Shown here: positions 25,620 through 34,312 of the stretch, in pieces
Layout of the letters: every line of letters starts with the position of its first letter
How positions within the stretch are numbered: the stretch's first letter is position 1
NCBI GenBank assembly: GCA_022775085.1
Contig: JALFJQ010000051.1
Span: 1 to 44,419, forward strand
DNA: 44,419 nucleotides
Direction of reading: 5' to 3'
From: Clostridiales bacterium
Lineage (GTDB): Bacteria; Bacillota; Clostridia; Oscillospirales; Oscillospiraceae
Program-made: the position numbers and the translations under genes
The notes under the pieces: model-generated
Database searches by the model: none
What the model was told of the DNA's origin: nothing
What the model saw: the letters and a program-made list of their open reading frames with translations, nothing else

Positions 25620-28067
25620 TTACATATCGTAGCCGTTGACGTCAATAAAGGCGCTGACGCCCCGGTTGGCTTTGTCCCGGCTAAATTGCCGCAGCAGGTA
25701 CGCCAGCAGCTGCCGCAAGGGTCTACTCATCCGGCAGCGCAGGGTCAGCTGATACCGGAAATTGTAATTGATCTTCGGCACCAGGCAGGGGGCAGGCCCC
25801 AGTACGGTGCATTTTTCCTCTGTATACGGTGTCTGCCGCAGGCAGGCGTTCAGGCTGTCCCGGAACTTTGCCGCCCCGCGGAGCACGAAGGTCTCCTCCT
25901 GCCCGGTGAAGGTCACCGCCGCCAGATCTCCAAAGGGCGGGACGTTCTGGGCACGGCGCAGCTGAATTTCCAAATCGTAAAATCCGTCGTAATCCTGCTG
26001 TGCCGCCAGACGGATGATCTGATGCTCCGGCGCCAGTGTCTGGATGACTGCCCGTCCGGAGGTATCGCCCCGGCCCGCCCGGCCCACCACCTGGGTCAGC
26101 ATATTAAACGTCGTCTCCCCCGCCCGGTATCCGCCGGTGTACAGGCTCATATCCGCGTCCAGCACCCCCACCAGCGTCACATTGGGAAGATTCAGCCCCT
26201 TGGCAACCATCTGGGTGCCAAGAAGGATGGGAATGTTTTCCTTCTGGAAATGTTCCAGAATTTTTTCGTGGGTATTCACCGCGCTGACCGTATCCGTGTC
26301 CATGCGGCTGACCTCCATGTCGGGGAACAGGGCATTCAGCTCCTGCTGCACCTTCTGGGTGCCGGTGCCGATGGTCTTTAGCGGGCCGCCGCAGCTGGGG
26401 CACCGCTCCGGGGCGGGCTGGGAAAAGCCGCAGTAGTGGCACATGAGCCGATGGTTGGCGCTGTGGTAGGTCAGTTTTACGCTGCACCGGGGGCACTCCG
26501 GAGTCTGGCGGCAGTCAATACACACCAGCGCGCGGCTGTTGCCCCGGCGGTTCAGGAGCAGAATGGTCTGCCTTCCCGCGTCCCGGGTCTGCAGAATGGC
26601 CTCCCGCAGCGGAACGCTCAGGCTGGTGTCATTGCCCAGCTTCAACTCCTCCCGCATATCCACAATGTCCACCTCGGGAAGGGGCCGGCCATTGTAACGT
26701 TCATGAAGGGTATACAGCTTGTATGCGCCGGACTTGGCCCGGTACATACTCTCTATGGAAGGGGTAGCGGAACCAAGAAGCACCAGCGCCCCCTCCTTGG
26801 CCCCCCGCCAGATGGCCACTTCCTTCGCCGAATACCGGGGGCTGGACTCAGATTTATAGGAATGCTCCTGCTCCTCGTCCAGAATGATGAGGCCGGGGGT
26901 ACAGGGAGCAAACACCGCGCTGCGGGTGCCGACGATGACCTTGGCATCGCCACTTTTCACCCGCTTCCACTGGTCGTAGCGTTCGGCGGCAGACAGGCTG
27001 CTGTGCAGCACCGCCACCTGGTCGCCAAAATAGGCAGCCAGGACCCCGAGAAGCTGGGGAGTCAGGGCGATCTCCGGAACCAGGAGCATGGCAGCCTTCC
27101 CCCGTGCCAGACAGGTTTGAATCAACCGGATATAGACGGAGGTCTTTCCGGAACCGGTGACACCATACAGCAGCGCCACACCGGGGGCTTCCGCCCCCAT
27201 CTGGGCAGAAAGCCCTTCAAAACATTTCTGCTGTTCTGAATTCAGCACCAGCGAGCCGTCCAGCTGAGCAGGCCGAATCTCCCGGCACCGCAGCACCGGG
27301 CGTTCCGTCAGGGTCAGATAGCCCTTTTCTTCCAGACGGTTCACCGTAGCGGTGGACGCGCCTGTAAAATAACACAGATCCTTCACTGCCGCGCTGCCCA
27401 CACTGCACAGCAGTTCCAGCACCTGACGCTGCAAAACGGCGGATTTTGGCCGCTTTTCGGCATAGGCCATGGCCTCCTCGGCAGAAACAGCCAGGGCTGC
27501 GATCTTCTCGGATTTGTCGTGGGTCTTTCGGAGATAGTCCGTTTGGGCGGACACCCATTTTTTTCGGGTCAGATAGTTAAGCACCTCGGACAGAGCGTCC
27601 TCGTCGGGAATCAGATTTCGGAGGGCTTCCTCCTCCGCCTGACCTCCCAGGTTTTCCAGCAGCTCCAGCACCGCCGCCGCGTTTTCCTTGCGGAGAGCCT
27701 TACCTTTCCAGCTCCGGTCCTCCGTCAGAGTGACGTTCATCCTGGTGCGGAACCACAACCCCGCCGGGAGCATCACCCGGGCGGCGTCAAAAAAGGTGCA
27801 GAAATACCGCTCCCGCAAAAAAGCCGCCAGCCGAAGCTGGCTTTCTGTCAGCACGGGCATCTCGTCCAGACAGCCTTCAATGGCTTTCAGCTTGTCAGCG
27901 CTGCCATCGGCCACCATCAAAACGATGCCTTCCGTGCGCTTGTTTGCCCGTCCGAAGGGCAGCATGACCCGCTGCCCCGGCTGAACCGTGAGATTCTCGG
28001 GAACGGAATAGGAATAGGGCTTGTCTATGGCAAAATTTGCCGCCGCAACAGCAATTTTCGCGATCAT
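25620..28067 (-). CDS. priA: Primosomal protein N' (replication restart helicase PriA)
   Basis: PriA reloads the replisome at stalled forks. The 815-residue protein has an N-terminal DNA-binding region, Walker A GVTGSGKTSVYI and the DEAH-type box in ILDEEQEHSYK. A zinc module follows with paired cysteines (CIDC ... CPRC ... CHYC ... CPSC), then the helicase C-terminal domain containing LLGTQMVAKGLNLPNVTLVG and VVGRAGRGDTSGRAVIQT. Length is normal for the family at about 730-820. coaBC, often located just upstream, is missing here. Confidence 0.96.
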   Translation of the reverse strand: MIAKIAVAAANFAIDKPYSYSVPENLTVQPGQRVMLPFGRANKRTEGIVLMVADGSADKLKAIEGCLDEMPVLTESQLRLAAFLRERYFCTFFDAARVMLPAGLWFRTRMNVTLTEDRSWKGKALRKENAAAVLELLENLGGQAEEEALRNLIPDEDALSEVLNYLTRKKWVSAQTDYLRKTHDKSEKIAALAVSAEEAMAYAEKRPKSAVLQRQVLELLCSVGSAAVKDLCYFTGASTATVNRLEEKGYLTLTERPVLRCREIRPAQLDGSLVLNSEQQKCFEGLSAQMGAEAPGVALLYGVTGSGKTSVYIRLIQTCLARGKAAMLLVPEIALTPQLLGVLAAYFGDQVAVLHSSLSAAERYDQWKRVKSGDAKVIVGTRSAVFAPCTPGLIILDEEQEHSYKSESSPRYSAKEVAIWRGAKEGALVLLGSATPSIESMYRAKSGAYKLYTLHERYNGRPLPEVDIVDMREELKLGNDTSLSVPLREAILQTRDAGRQTILLLNRRGNSRALVCIDCRQTPECPRCSVKLTYHSANHRLMCHYCGFSQPAPERCPSCGGPLKTIGTGTQKVQQELNALFPDMEVSRMDTDTVSAVNTHEKILEHFQKENIPILLGTQMVAKGLNLPNVTLVGVLDADMSLYTGGYRAGETTFNMLTQVVGRAGRGDTSGRAVIQTLAPEHQIIRLAAQQDYDGFYDLEIQLRRAQNVPPFGDLAAVTFTGQEETFVLRGAAKFRDSLNACLRQTPYTEEKCTVLGPAPCLVPKINYNFRYQLTLRCRMSRPLRQLLAYLLRQFSRDKANRGVSAFIDVNGYDM

Positions 28068-28086
28068 AGCACCCCTCCTCCGATCA

Positions 28087-28293
28087 TCAGCGCTTGTATT
28101 CGTCTTTGATCGTAGCGGACAGCTCGCCGTCGGCGACCTCCTGAATGGCCAGGGTCACAGGCTTCTCAGGCAGTTCTTCCTGCAGGGCCTCAGCCTCAGC
28201 GGCAATCTGACGGGCCCGGTGGGCCACCAGATTCACCAGCAGATAACGGCTGTCCACATTCTTCAGTAAATCAGCAACAGGGGGGTACAGCAT
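28087..28293 (-). CDS. rpoZ: RNA polymerase omega subunit
   Basis: A 68-residue protein starting MLYPPVADLLKNVDSRYLLV. ATG at 28293 follows GGAGGATTGAAATT; an upstream in-frame ATG at 28365 runs through repeat DNA and is unlikely. The omega hallmarks are NVDSRYLLVNLVAHRARQIA and the C-terminal KPVTLAIQEVADGEL. Omega helps fold the beta-prime subunit. Position between gmk and priA matches Firmicutes. Confidence 0.93.
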   Translation of the reverse strand: MLYPPVADLLKNVDSRYLLVNLVAHRARQIAAEAEALQEELPEKPVTLAIQEVADGELSATIKDEYKR

Positions 28294-28325
28294 AATTTCA
28301 ATCCTCCAATAGAATAATTTCAGTT

Positions 28326-28451
28326 GACAGTTGATAGTTGACAATTGGCAGTATTCGAAGCCCACAGGATTGCATTTTCCCCCATGAATGGGGAATTCTT
28401 AATTACCCCCGCAGGGATTTCTTAACTGTCCACTGTCAACTATCAACTGTC
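28326..28451. repeat. 126-bp MITE-like intergenic repeat
   Basis: Perfect 18-bp terminal inverted repeats, gacagttgatagttgaca at 28326-28343 and its reverse complement at 28434-28451. An internal dyad (TTCCCC/GGGGAA) and A/T-rich spacers lie between. It fills the gmk-rpoZ gap. No -10/-35 pair or terminator was seen. No coding frame is credible. Confidence 0.7.
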
Positions 28452-28460
28452 CATCCCGCC

Positions 28461-29009
28461 TCATTCGGCAATAATGTTCAGAATCTCGTCGGCGCAGCGT
28501 TCCGGTTCATCGTTGACCACCACGTGGTCATACCAGAATCTCTGCTCCATTTCCCAGACGGCCCGCTCCATGCGCATTTTGATCTGCTCTTCAGAGGTGT
28601 CGCCCCGTCCCCGGAGACGGCGCTCCAGCTCCTCCATGGAAGGGGGCATAATGAAGATCAGCTCAGCGTCCGGCACGCTTGCGCGCACCTGCTTTGCGCC
28701 CTTAGGCTCGATGTCCAGCAGAACGGGGCCCCGCTCCCGCTTTTCCTCCGCCTGGGCCTGGGGGGTGCCGTAGTAGTTGTCCGCATGGGCATCGTATTCC
28801 AGGAATGCGCCCTGGGCAATCATTTCCTCAAATTTTTCCCGGGAAATAAAGTAGTAATGCACGCCGTCGATCTCGCCTGGTCTGGGTTCGCGGGTAGTTG
28901 CGGAAACGGAGAAGGACAGATCCTTCCGTTTTTTCATCATGATGCCCAGAACCGTGCCCTTTCCAACACCGGAAGCGCCGGAAATCACAATGAGTTTTCC
29001 CTTGCTCAT
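28461..29009 (-). CDS. gmk: Guanylate kinase
   Basis: Converts GMP to GDP with ATP. ATG at 29009 gives 182 residues ([20 protein letters not shown]), preceded by GGAGG at good spacing; a longer frame reaching 29048 adds residues foreign to the family. The P-loop [10 protein letters not shown] is at 10-19. The GMP site shows [20 protein letters not shown]. Overlap with remA is 4 nt, a strong sign of coupling. Confidence 0.96.
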   Translation of the reverse strand: MSKGKLIVISGASGVGKGTVLGIMMKKRKDLSFSVSATTREPRPGEIDGVHYYFISREKFEEMIAQGAFLEYDAHADNYYGTPQAQAEEKRERGPVLLDIEPKGAKQVRASVPDAELIFIMPPSMEELERRLRGRGDTSEEQIKMRMERAVWEMEQRFWYDHVVVNDEPERCADEILNIIAE

Positions 29010-29269
29010 GGTTCTTCCTCCATCTCTGCCTCTTTCGTGTCCATCCACCGTGCCCCGATGGTCTCCGAGGGAATGGCAGACAGGATCACATGGTCGGTGT
29101 CCATCAGGATCACCGCCTTGGTTTTTCGTCCGAAGGAGGCATCGATGAGCATACCCCGGTCCCGGGCCTCCTGGACCACCCGCTTAATGGGCGCGGAGTC
29201 CGGCGCGACGATAGCCAGCAGCCGTTCCGCCGCCACCATAGAGCCGAAACCGATGTTGATAAGCTTCAT
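29006..29269 (-). CDS. remA: RemA-like DUF370 DNA-binding protein
   Basis: An 87-residue member of the DUF370 family. RemA in Bacillus subtilis activates extracellular matrix and osmoprotection genes by binding DNA as a ring. Signatures are [40 protein letters not shown] and [20 protein letters not shown]. It sits between yicC and gmk, as is typical. The target genes are not in this window. Confidence 0.93.
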   Translation of the reverse strand: MKLINIGFGSMVAAERLLAIVAPDSAPIKRVVQEARDRGMLIDASFGRKTKAVILMDTDHVILSAIPSETIGARWMDTKEAEMEEEP

Positions 29270-29286
29270 TGCGGCACCTCCTTTTT

Positions 29287-29307
29287 GCCTTCCCCTCTGG
29301 GGAAGGC
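29287..29307. repeat. GCCTTCCCC/GGGGAAGGC hairpin, copy 2
   Basis: Same 9-bp stem as at 16549-16569, with a different 3-nt loop. It lies within the 59-nt yicC-remA spacer. On the minus strand it is followed by an A-run and the remA ribosome binding site, so it is not a terminator for yicC. Confidence 0.75.
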
Positions 29308-29328
29308 TTTGCTCCGCTAAAGCACAAT

Positions 29329-30207
29329 TTACTCAATATTCTGGGTCTGTTCCCGGATCTTTTCCAGCTCTGCCTTGATGTCCACCACAATCCGGGCAAG
29401 CCGGACATCCGTGCACTTGGAGCCGATGGTATTGCTCTCCCGGTTCATCTCCTGAAGCAGGAAATCCAGCTTCCGCCCGATGGCGCCGCCGGCAGTGAGC
29501 ATATTGTTCATCTGGTCAAGATGGCTTCTCAGGCGGACGGTCTCCTCATCCACGGCCACCTTGTCCGCGAAAATGGCGGCTTCCGTCAAAATCCGGCTTT
29601 CGTCGATGGCGGTGTTTGCGAGAACCTCTTTCAGCTTGTTTTCCAGCCTTGTGCGGTAGTCCTCTACGGTCTGACCGCTGCCGGCCTCCACTTGTTCCAC
29701 CAGCGACAGGATGGTCTGGCCCCGGGAACGCAGGTCGTTCTCCAGTGCCTTGCCTTCGGCGGAACGCATGGCGTCATAGCGCTCCAGCGCCAGATTCACC
29801 ACGCCCAGAAGGTCAGCAAGCAGCTGTTCCTCATCCACCTCCGGCTTGTCCACGGTGAACACGTCGGGCATCCGGGACAGGAGGGAAACGCTGATGTCCT
29901 CCCGGATTCCGTAGTCCTTCGCCATCTGGTGCATGGCGTCCAGATACCCCTCCACCATTGCGGTGTTCAGGGTAATCTTCACATCCTGTGCTCCCTCGGC
30001 GCGCAGAGAGACGAACACGTCCACCTTGCCCCGTGAGATGGTTCCCTTCACTGCCTGCTTCACCGCATCCTCCGCGAAGGACAGGACCCGGGGCAGCTTC
30101 ACGGTGCAGTCTAAGTACCGGTTGTTGACGGAGCGCAGCTCCACGGTGAACTCCCGGCCGTTAACGGTCTCCACCGCCCGGCCGTAGCCGGTCATACTCT
30201 TAACCAT
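29329..30207 (-). CDS. yicC: YicC-family endoribonuclease
   Basis: A 292-residue protein of the YicC/YloC family, shown in other bacteria to be an endoribonuclease. N-terminal signature [41 protein letters not shown]-terminal DUF1732 part with [39 protein letters not shown]. It overlaps the RseC-like gene by 8 nt. Confidence 0.94.
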   Translation of the reverse strand: MVKSMTGYGRAVETVNGREFTVELRSVNNRYLDCTVKLPRVLSFAEDAVKQAVKGTISRGKVDVFVSLRAEGAQDVKITLNTAMVEGYLDAMHQMAKDYGIREDISVSLLSRMPDVFTVDKPEVDEEQLLADLLGVVNLALERYDAMRSAEGKALENDLRSRGQTILSLVEQVEAGSGQTVEDYRTRLENKLKEVLANTAIDESRILTEAAIFADKVAVDEETVRLRSHLDQMNNMLTAGGAIGRKLDFLLQEMNRESNTIGSKCTDVRLARIVVDIKAELEKIREQTQNIE

Positions 30208-30640
30208 GGTATTCTTCCTCTTTTCTGACGGTTGTCGTATCCGCGAACGCGGTTATGGTATAACGAAGATCGGCCTTGTTTACCACCAGCCGGTCATAGG
30301 CGACGACGATGCCCAAGCCAAGGACAAACCCCAGCCCGCCGCCCAGAGCTCCAAAGCTTCCGGGCAGGGTTCCCAGCCAGTAGCCAAGGAAAAACAGGAG
30401 AAGCGGCAGGACATACAGCACCATGGCGGCTTTCAGCACCGGGGCGGTGGAGGATTCCACCCGCACCAAATCCCCGGGGCGGGCTCCAATGGGGTTGCCG
30501 GCGGTGAAGATCACCGTCTCCCTGGCCGCGCCGCAGCCGGAACACTTGTGGCAGTCTCCGGAACAGGCGCTCTCCCGGACATGGATCACGTCGGCAGTCC
30601 CGTCATTATGGATCTCACGGACCCGTACCAGCTGCTCCAT
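30200..30640 (-). CDS. RseC/MucC-like membrane protein
   Basis: A 146-residue protein resembling the SoxR-reducing/RseC family. The N-terminal cytoplasmic part has a cysteine cluster (CSGDCHKCSGC at about 26-36) that could bind iron-sulfur or zinc. Two membrane helices follow at about 71-91 and 97-117. In Proteobacteria related proteins act in Rnf-linked electron flow or sigma-E control; the role in Clostridia is unproven. It begins 1 nt after the cdaR stop. Confidence 0.8.
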   Translation of the reverse strand: MEQLVRVREIHNDGTADVIHVRESACSGDCHKCSGCGAARETVIFTAGNPIGARPGDLVRVESSTAPVLKAAMVLYVLPLLLFFLGYWLGTLPGSFGALGGGLGFVLGLGIVVAYDRLVVNKADLRYTITAFADTTTVRKEEEYHG

Positions 30641-30641
30641 G

Positions 30642-31883
30642 TCAGCCTCCCGCAGCCTGCACTGTGGCGGACACGGAACTGGCCTTCACCGCGCCCACAT
30701 TGGGGAACCGGTCGTCGCATACGATTTTCACCTTATAGGTTGCCGTGCCCACCTCAGCGTTGGTGAAGTCCACCACCGCCCGGATATTCTCCTCCTTCAG
30801 CGCGGCGATCTCCGTCTCGGGGCCCCGAAGCTTCACGGTCAGGTTGGCATTGATGATCTCTACGTTCAGGCCCTCGGGCACATTCACCGCCTCAAACCGT
30901 TCAATGGTCAGCTCTTTCGTTTTCAGACCGGCGAACTTGATGGTCACCGTGACTTCATTCACGCCGGTCTGGTTGGTCACTCCCTCCGGCAGGGTCAGGG
31001 TATACTTCTGCTCGTTGACATTCTTATCCAGATCCGCCAGATTGATGGTGGCGATGGTGAGGGTATCGCCCAGCTCATTCAGCACCGCCTCGCCGCCGGA
31101 AACACGGATGGTGGCAGGGTTGATCTCCACGGTGGTGTTCTTCTCGTTGGCGCCGCCGCCGTAAACGATGTCCGCCGTCAGCCGCAGCTCCCGGATCTTC
31201 TGGATCTGCATTTCCAGGCGAACCTCTTCCACATTGGTGGTGATATGCTCGGCATCCACGGGATTGCCCTCGGCATCGCAGAGGGTATAGCGGTAATTCT
31301 GGCTGATGGACTCCACCTGCTCCGTCAGATCGATCTCCACCCGGGCATGGTCGATGGTATCCACCACGGAGGCCGGACCGCTGATGGTCACGGTGTTGTT
31401 GTCCAGAACCGCGTTTTCCGTGTCATAGATGTAATCCTCGGAGCGGTTGCCCGTCCACTTGATGAGCACCGGGATCTCCGACACCCGGCGGTAGTCCACG
31501 TCCACAAAGATCGCGCCGGGGTTCTTGTTGCCCGCGGTAAAGGCGCTGGGGGACACATCGCTGGGGTAGGAAATGGTGTAGCTCAGGGCGATATGCTCCC
31601 CCGGCTCGGTGATCTGGGACAGATCCACCTTCGCCGCCAGCTTGCTGGAATCCAGCTTGTTCAGGTCGCTGCGGGCGCCGGACAGGTTCAGGGACACGGA
31701 GTTGGTGGACAGAGAGGTCACCATCAGGTTCCGTTCGCCAAGGACCGTTTCACCCTCCAGAACGACAGGGATATTGTAGAAGGTGTTGTTTTCCTCGATA
31801 CTCACATTGTTGGAGACGTACAACCAGAGGCCGAAGGCCACCGCCAACGAAAGGAGCATGGAGCCAAGCTTATTTCTTTTCAT
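30642..31883 (-). CDS. cdaR: YbbR-domain protein CdaR, regulator of c-di-AMP synthesis
   Basis: A 413-residue, single-pass extracytoplasmic protein. The start is ATG at 31883: it sits 9 nt after AGGAGG, whereas the ATG at 31892 directly abuts that site. The N-terminal membrane anchor is about 8-25 (LGSMLLSLAVAFGLWLYVSN). Four YbbR-like beta domains follow. CdaR in other Firmicutes binds and modulates CdaA. It overlaps cdaA by 14 nt. glmM, the usual third gene, is not found here. Confidence 0.93.
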   Translation of the reverse strand: MKRNKLGSMLLSLAVAFGLWLYVSNNVSIEENNTFYNIPVVLEGETVLGERNLMVTSLSTNSVSLNLSGARSDLNKLDSSKLAAKVDLSQITEPGEHIALSYTISYPSDVSPSAFTAGNKNPGAIFVDVDYRRVSEIPVLIKWTGNRSEDYIYDTENAVLDNNTVTISGPASVVDTIDHARVEIDLTEQVESISQNYRYTLCDAEGNPVDAEHITTNVEEVRLEMQIQKIRELRLTADIVYGGGANEKNTTVEINPATIRVSGGEAVLNELGDTLTIATINLADLDKNVNEQKYTLTLPEGVTNQTGVNEVTVTIKFAGLKTKELTIERFEAVNVPEGLNVEIINANLTVKLRGPETEIAALKEENIRAVVDFTNAEVGTATYKVKIVCDDRFPNVGAVKASSVSATVQAAGG

Positions 31884-32733
31884 AGGTTCCATCCTCCTTT
31901 GCCTTGCCGGACAGCCTTTTCAGCACCTGTGCCGGGAAGCTCACGCTGTCCTCCTCCGGTTCGATGGTGCGCAGCTCCTGCCGCAGCAGCTTATCCAGCG
32001 TTGCCACCGTCAACTCCCGCTTCAGCATTGCGCCGGCAGCCACGGAAATGGCGCCGCTTTCTTCGGACACGATGACCACCACCGCATCGGTGACCTCGCT
32101 CATGCCAACGCCAGCCCGGTGCCGGGTGCCCAGCTCCGGGGGCAGATTCTCGTTGGTGCTCAAGGGGAGCACGCAGCCTGCCGCCGCGATGCGCCCGTCC
32201 CGGATAATCATGGCGCCGTCATGCAGCGGAGAATTCTTGAAGAAAATGTTCCGGATCAGCTGGTCGGTCACCTGGCCGTCGATGGGCGTGCCGGTTTTGA
32301 AGTATTCTTCCAACCGCTGATCCCGGGCAAACACGATCAGCGCGCCCACCTTCTCCCGGCTCATGGCCTCACATGCCCGGACGGTCTGGGTAATCACGGC
32401 CTCCATCTCCTGCACCGGACGGGTCATCCCGAAAAACCTGCTGAATTTTACATTGCCCAGGTGATCCAGCATCCGCCGCAGCTCCGGCTGGAACAGCACC
32501 ACAAAGGCCAGCAGTCCGATGGCCAGCAGCTGGTTCAGAAGCCAGTTGATGGTGTACAGCTTCGCCACGCTGGTGATCCAGGAGATCAGCACCAGCGCGA
32601 TGACCGTGCGGGCAATGCGCATGATGTGGGGCGTCCTGAGAAGGGGCAGCAGCTTATAGATCAGGAAGGCAACCACAAGAATATCCAGATAATCAGACCA
32701 CTGCATTTTCAGTACCTGCTGAATAATGTTCAT
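31870..32733 (-). CDS. cdaA: Diadenylate cyclase CdaA
   Basis: Makes the second messenger c-di-AMP from two ATP, with roles in osmotic and wall homeostasis. ATG at 32733 gives 287 residues (MNIIQQVLKMQWSDYLDILV); an upstream in-frame ATG at 32775 lacks a site and lies in the 5' leader. Three N-terminal membrane helices occur at about 13-85. The DAC domain has DGAMIIRDGRIAAAG and GTRHRAGVGMSEVTDA, holding the active-site DGA and RHR motifs. It is led by a consensus promoter. Confidence 0.95.
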   Translation of the reverse strand: MNIIQQVLKMQWSDYLDILVVAFLIYKLLPLLRTPHIMRIARTVIALVLISWITSVAKLYTINWLLNQLLAIGLLAFVVLFQPELRRMLDHLGNVKFSRFFGMTRPVQEMEAVITQTVRACEAMSREKVGALIVFARDQRLEEYFKTGTPIDGQVTDQLIRNIFFKNSPLHDGAMIIRDGRIAAAGCVLPLSTNENLPPELGTRHRAGVGMSEVTDAVVVIVSEESGAISVAAGAMLKRELTVATLDKLLRQELRTIEPEEDSVSFPAQVLKRLSGKAKEDGTYEKK

Positions 32734-32808
32734 CTTCCCATCAACCTGCTTTCTATCGTAATACCATCGGCACAATGCGCCATCGTATAGTTATCTATTA
32801 TCCGTTCC

Positions 32809-32837
32809 ATTATAGCGGATTCCGGTGCTGATGGCAA
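32809..32837 (-). promoter_or_regulatory. Sigma-A promoter of the cdaA chain
   Basis: Minus strand TTGCCA (32837-32832), a 17-bp spacer and a perfect TATAAT (32814-32809). The predicted start near 32801 leaves about 68 nt before cdaA. The chain to rsgA has only short gaps, so this may serve up to fifteen genes, though internal promoters are not excluded. Confidence 0.85.
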
Positions 32838-32857
32838 TAGGCATTTCTGTAAAAAAT

Positions 32858-33964
32858 TTATGACGGAAACGGCGGCAATTTGGCTGAGGCCCGAAGAAAT
32901 ACATCTATTTGCCCCAGGGTGGTGTCATAGCCCGGACTGACCCGCAGGGTGCCCGTTTCCAGAGTTCCGGCGCTTTCATGGGCCAGAGGCGCGCAGTGCA
33001 GTCCGGCCCGTACGGCGATGCCCCGTTTGGCCAGGTTTTCCGCCGCCTCCTCGCAGTCCATCCCCGGCAGGAAGGACACTGTGGCTGCCTGATGGGCCCC
33101 GGCAAATACCCGGAAGCCCTGCCCCACCAGCCCCCGGACGCAATGTCCCAAAATCTGCTGCTCCTGCCGGAAAATGGTGTCCGTGCCTATCCGTTTCAGG
33201 CACTTCAGTCCCTGGGTCAGCCCGGCAATCCCCGGCACGTTCATAGTTCCCGCTTCCAGCCGTTCCGGCAGCTGCTCCGGCATCTCCTTACGAATGGACT
33301 GGGTGCCCGTGCCGCCAAAAAGCAGCGGCTTTCCGGGCTGTGAGCACAGAAGCAGCCCCGTACCCGGCAATCCCAACAGGCCCTTGTGGCCCGGCATGGC
33401 AATAAATTCCGCGCCCAGGGCGGAGAAATCCACCGGCAGCGTGCCGGCGGACTGGGCCGCGTCCAGAATGAAGGGCACACCCCGCTGGCGGCACAGGGCT
33501 GCCATCTCCCCCACCGGCAGGATATAGCCGAATACGTTGGACACATGGGTAAATACCGCCGCATCCGCGCCCTTTAACGCCCTTTCAAATTCCGTCAGGG
33601 TATCGTCCCAGTCGAACAGCTTCCGGCCCGCCACCCGGATGTCGGCCCCCAGTGCGTACAGGGGCCGGGTGACGGCGTTGTGCTCAAAGCCGGAGATGAC
33701 CACCGTATCTCCCGGTTTGACCACACTTCGGATGGCGATGTTCAGCCCGTGGGTGCAGCTGGCGGTGAGCACCACCTGGTCGCTCTCGCAGGAAAACAGC
33801 TCCGCCGCAGCCGCACGGCAGTCAAACACCGTTTTTGCCGCCTCCATAGCCGCGCCATAGCCGCCCCGTCCGGGGTTGGCGCAGCAGTGCATGGCTTTCT
33901 CCGCCGCCCGGTACACCGCCGGCGGCTTGTGAAAGGAGGTGGCCCCATAGTCAAGATAGATCAT
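32858..33964 (-). CDS. Cysteine desulfurase-like aminotransferase class V
   Basis: A PLP enzyme that should release sulfur (or selenium) from cysteine (or selenocysteine). ATG at 33964 gives 368 residues (MIYLDYGATSFHKPPAVYRA). The longer upstream frame runs through the DUF3343 gene in another reading frame and is rejected. The PLP lysine is K194 in MPGHKG, cofactor residues are in LDAAQSAG, and the sulfur-accepting Cys lies in RAGLHCAPLAH. It belongs to the SufS/CsdA-like group. It overlaps DUF3343 by 14 nt, so both act together. No Fe-S scaffold gene is nearby, so house-keeping Fe-S assembly is less likely. Confidence 0.9.
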   Translation of the reverse strand: MIYLDYGATSFHKPPAVYRAAEKAMHCCANPGRGGYGAAMEAAKTVFDCRAAAAELFSCESDQVVLTASCTHGLNIAIRSVVKPGDTVVISGFEHNAVTRPLYALGADIRVAGRKLFDWDDTLTEFERALKGADAAVFTHVSNVFGYILPVGEMAALCRQRGVPFILDAAQSAGTLPVDFSALGAEFIAMPGHKGLLGLPGTGLLLCSQPGKPLLFGGTGTQSIRKEMPEQLPERLEAGTMNVPGIAGLTQGLKCLKRIGTDTIFRQEQQILGHCVRGLVGQGFRVFAGAHQAATVSFLPGMDCEEAAENLAKRGIAVRAGLHCAPLAHESAGTLETGTLRVSPGYDTTLGQIDVFLRASAKLPPFPS

Positions 33965-34214
33965 GGGGCACCTCCTCCAGCTGTCCGTCGGGCTTTTGCA
34001 GATAAACCTTCCGGATGGGGATCTGCCGCTCCGCCAGCATCGCCGCTGCCGGTTCAATTCCCGCAGCCCGGATTTTCAGGGCATAGCCGCAGCCCTGTTC
34101 CTCCATCCATCGGGGTGTCCGCTGCAATGCGCAGCGAAACCCGCTCCCTTTCAGCAGTCTCTCCCCCTGCTGGGCATAGGTCACCGATCGAAAGGTAATA
34201 AAATAGTATCTCAT
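33951..34214 (-). CDS. DUF3343 putative Se/S carrier-like protein
   Basis: An 87-residue protein beginning MRYYFITFRSVTYAQQGERL. Two ATG codons are close: the one at 34220 is only 2 nt after GGGAGG, while 34214 has 8-nt spacing and is chosen. DUF3343 proteins often accompany cysteine desulfurases and selenium genes. The sequence has Cys residues in FRCAL and QGCGYAL that might carry sulfur, though this is inference. No selD or selA is in the window. No promoter stands out; the terminator of the preceding gene lies just upstream. Confidence 0.85.
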   Translation of the reverse strand: MRYYFITFRSVTYAQQGERLLKGSGFRCALQRTPRWMEEQGCGYALKIRAAGIEPAAAMLAERQIPIRKVYLQKPDGQLEEVPHDLS

Positions 34215-34270
34215 GCCCATAACCTCCCGGCTCAATCTATGCCGGTTTGGCAGAATTCGTGTCCCTGCGC

Positions 34271-34307
34271 AAAAAGTGCCCTGCGGCGCTTGTCCGCAGG
34301 GCATTTT
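34271..34307 (-). terminator. Terminator after the glycosyltransferase fusion gene
   Basis: Perfect 10-bp stem (34294-34303 with 34277-34286), 7-nt loop, then CTTTTTG on the minus strand. It lies 9 nt past the stop and ends the murD-ispD-ispF-glycosyltransferase unit. Confidence 0.9.
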
Positions 34308-34312
34308 CCCTT

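Noticed and set aside
33965..34057. N-terminal extension of the cysteine desulfurase
   Set aside because: The extra 31 residues overlap DUF3343 in another frame and do not resemble the family; MIYLDYGATS is the normal start.
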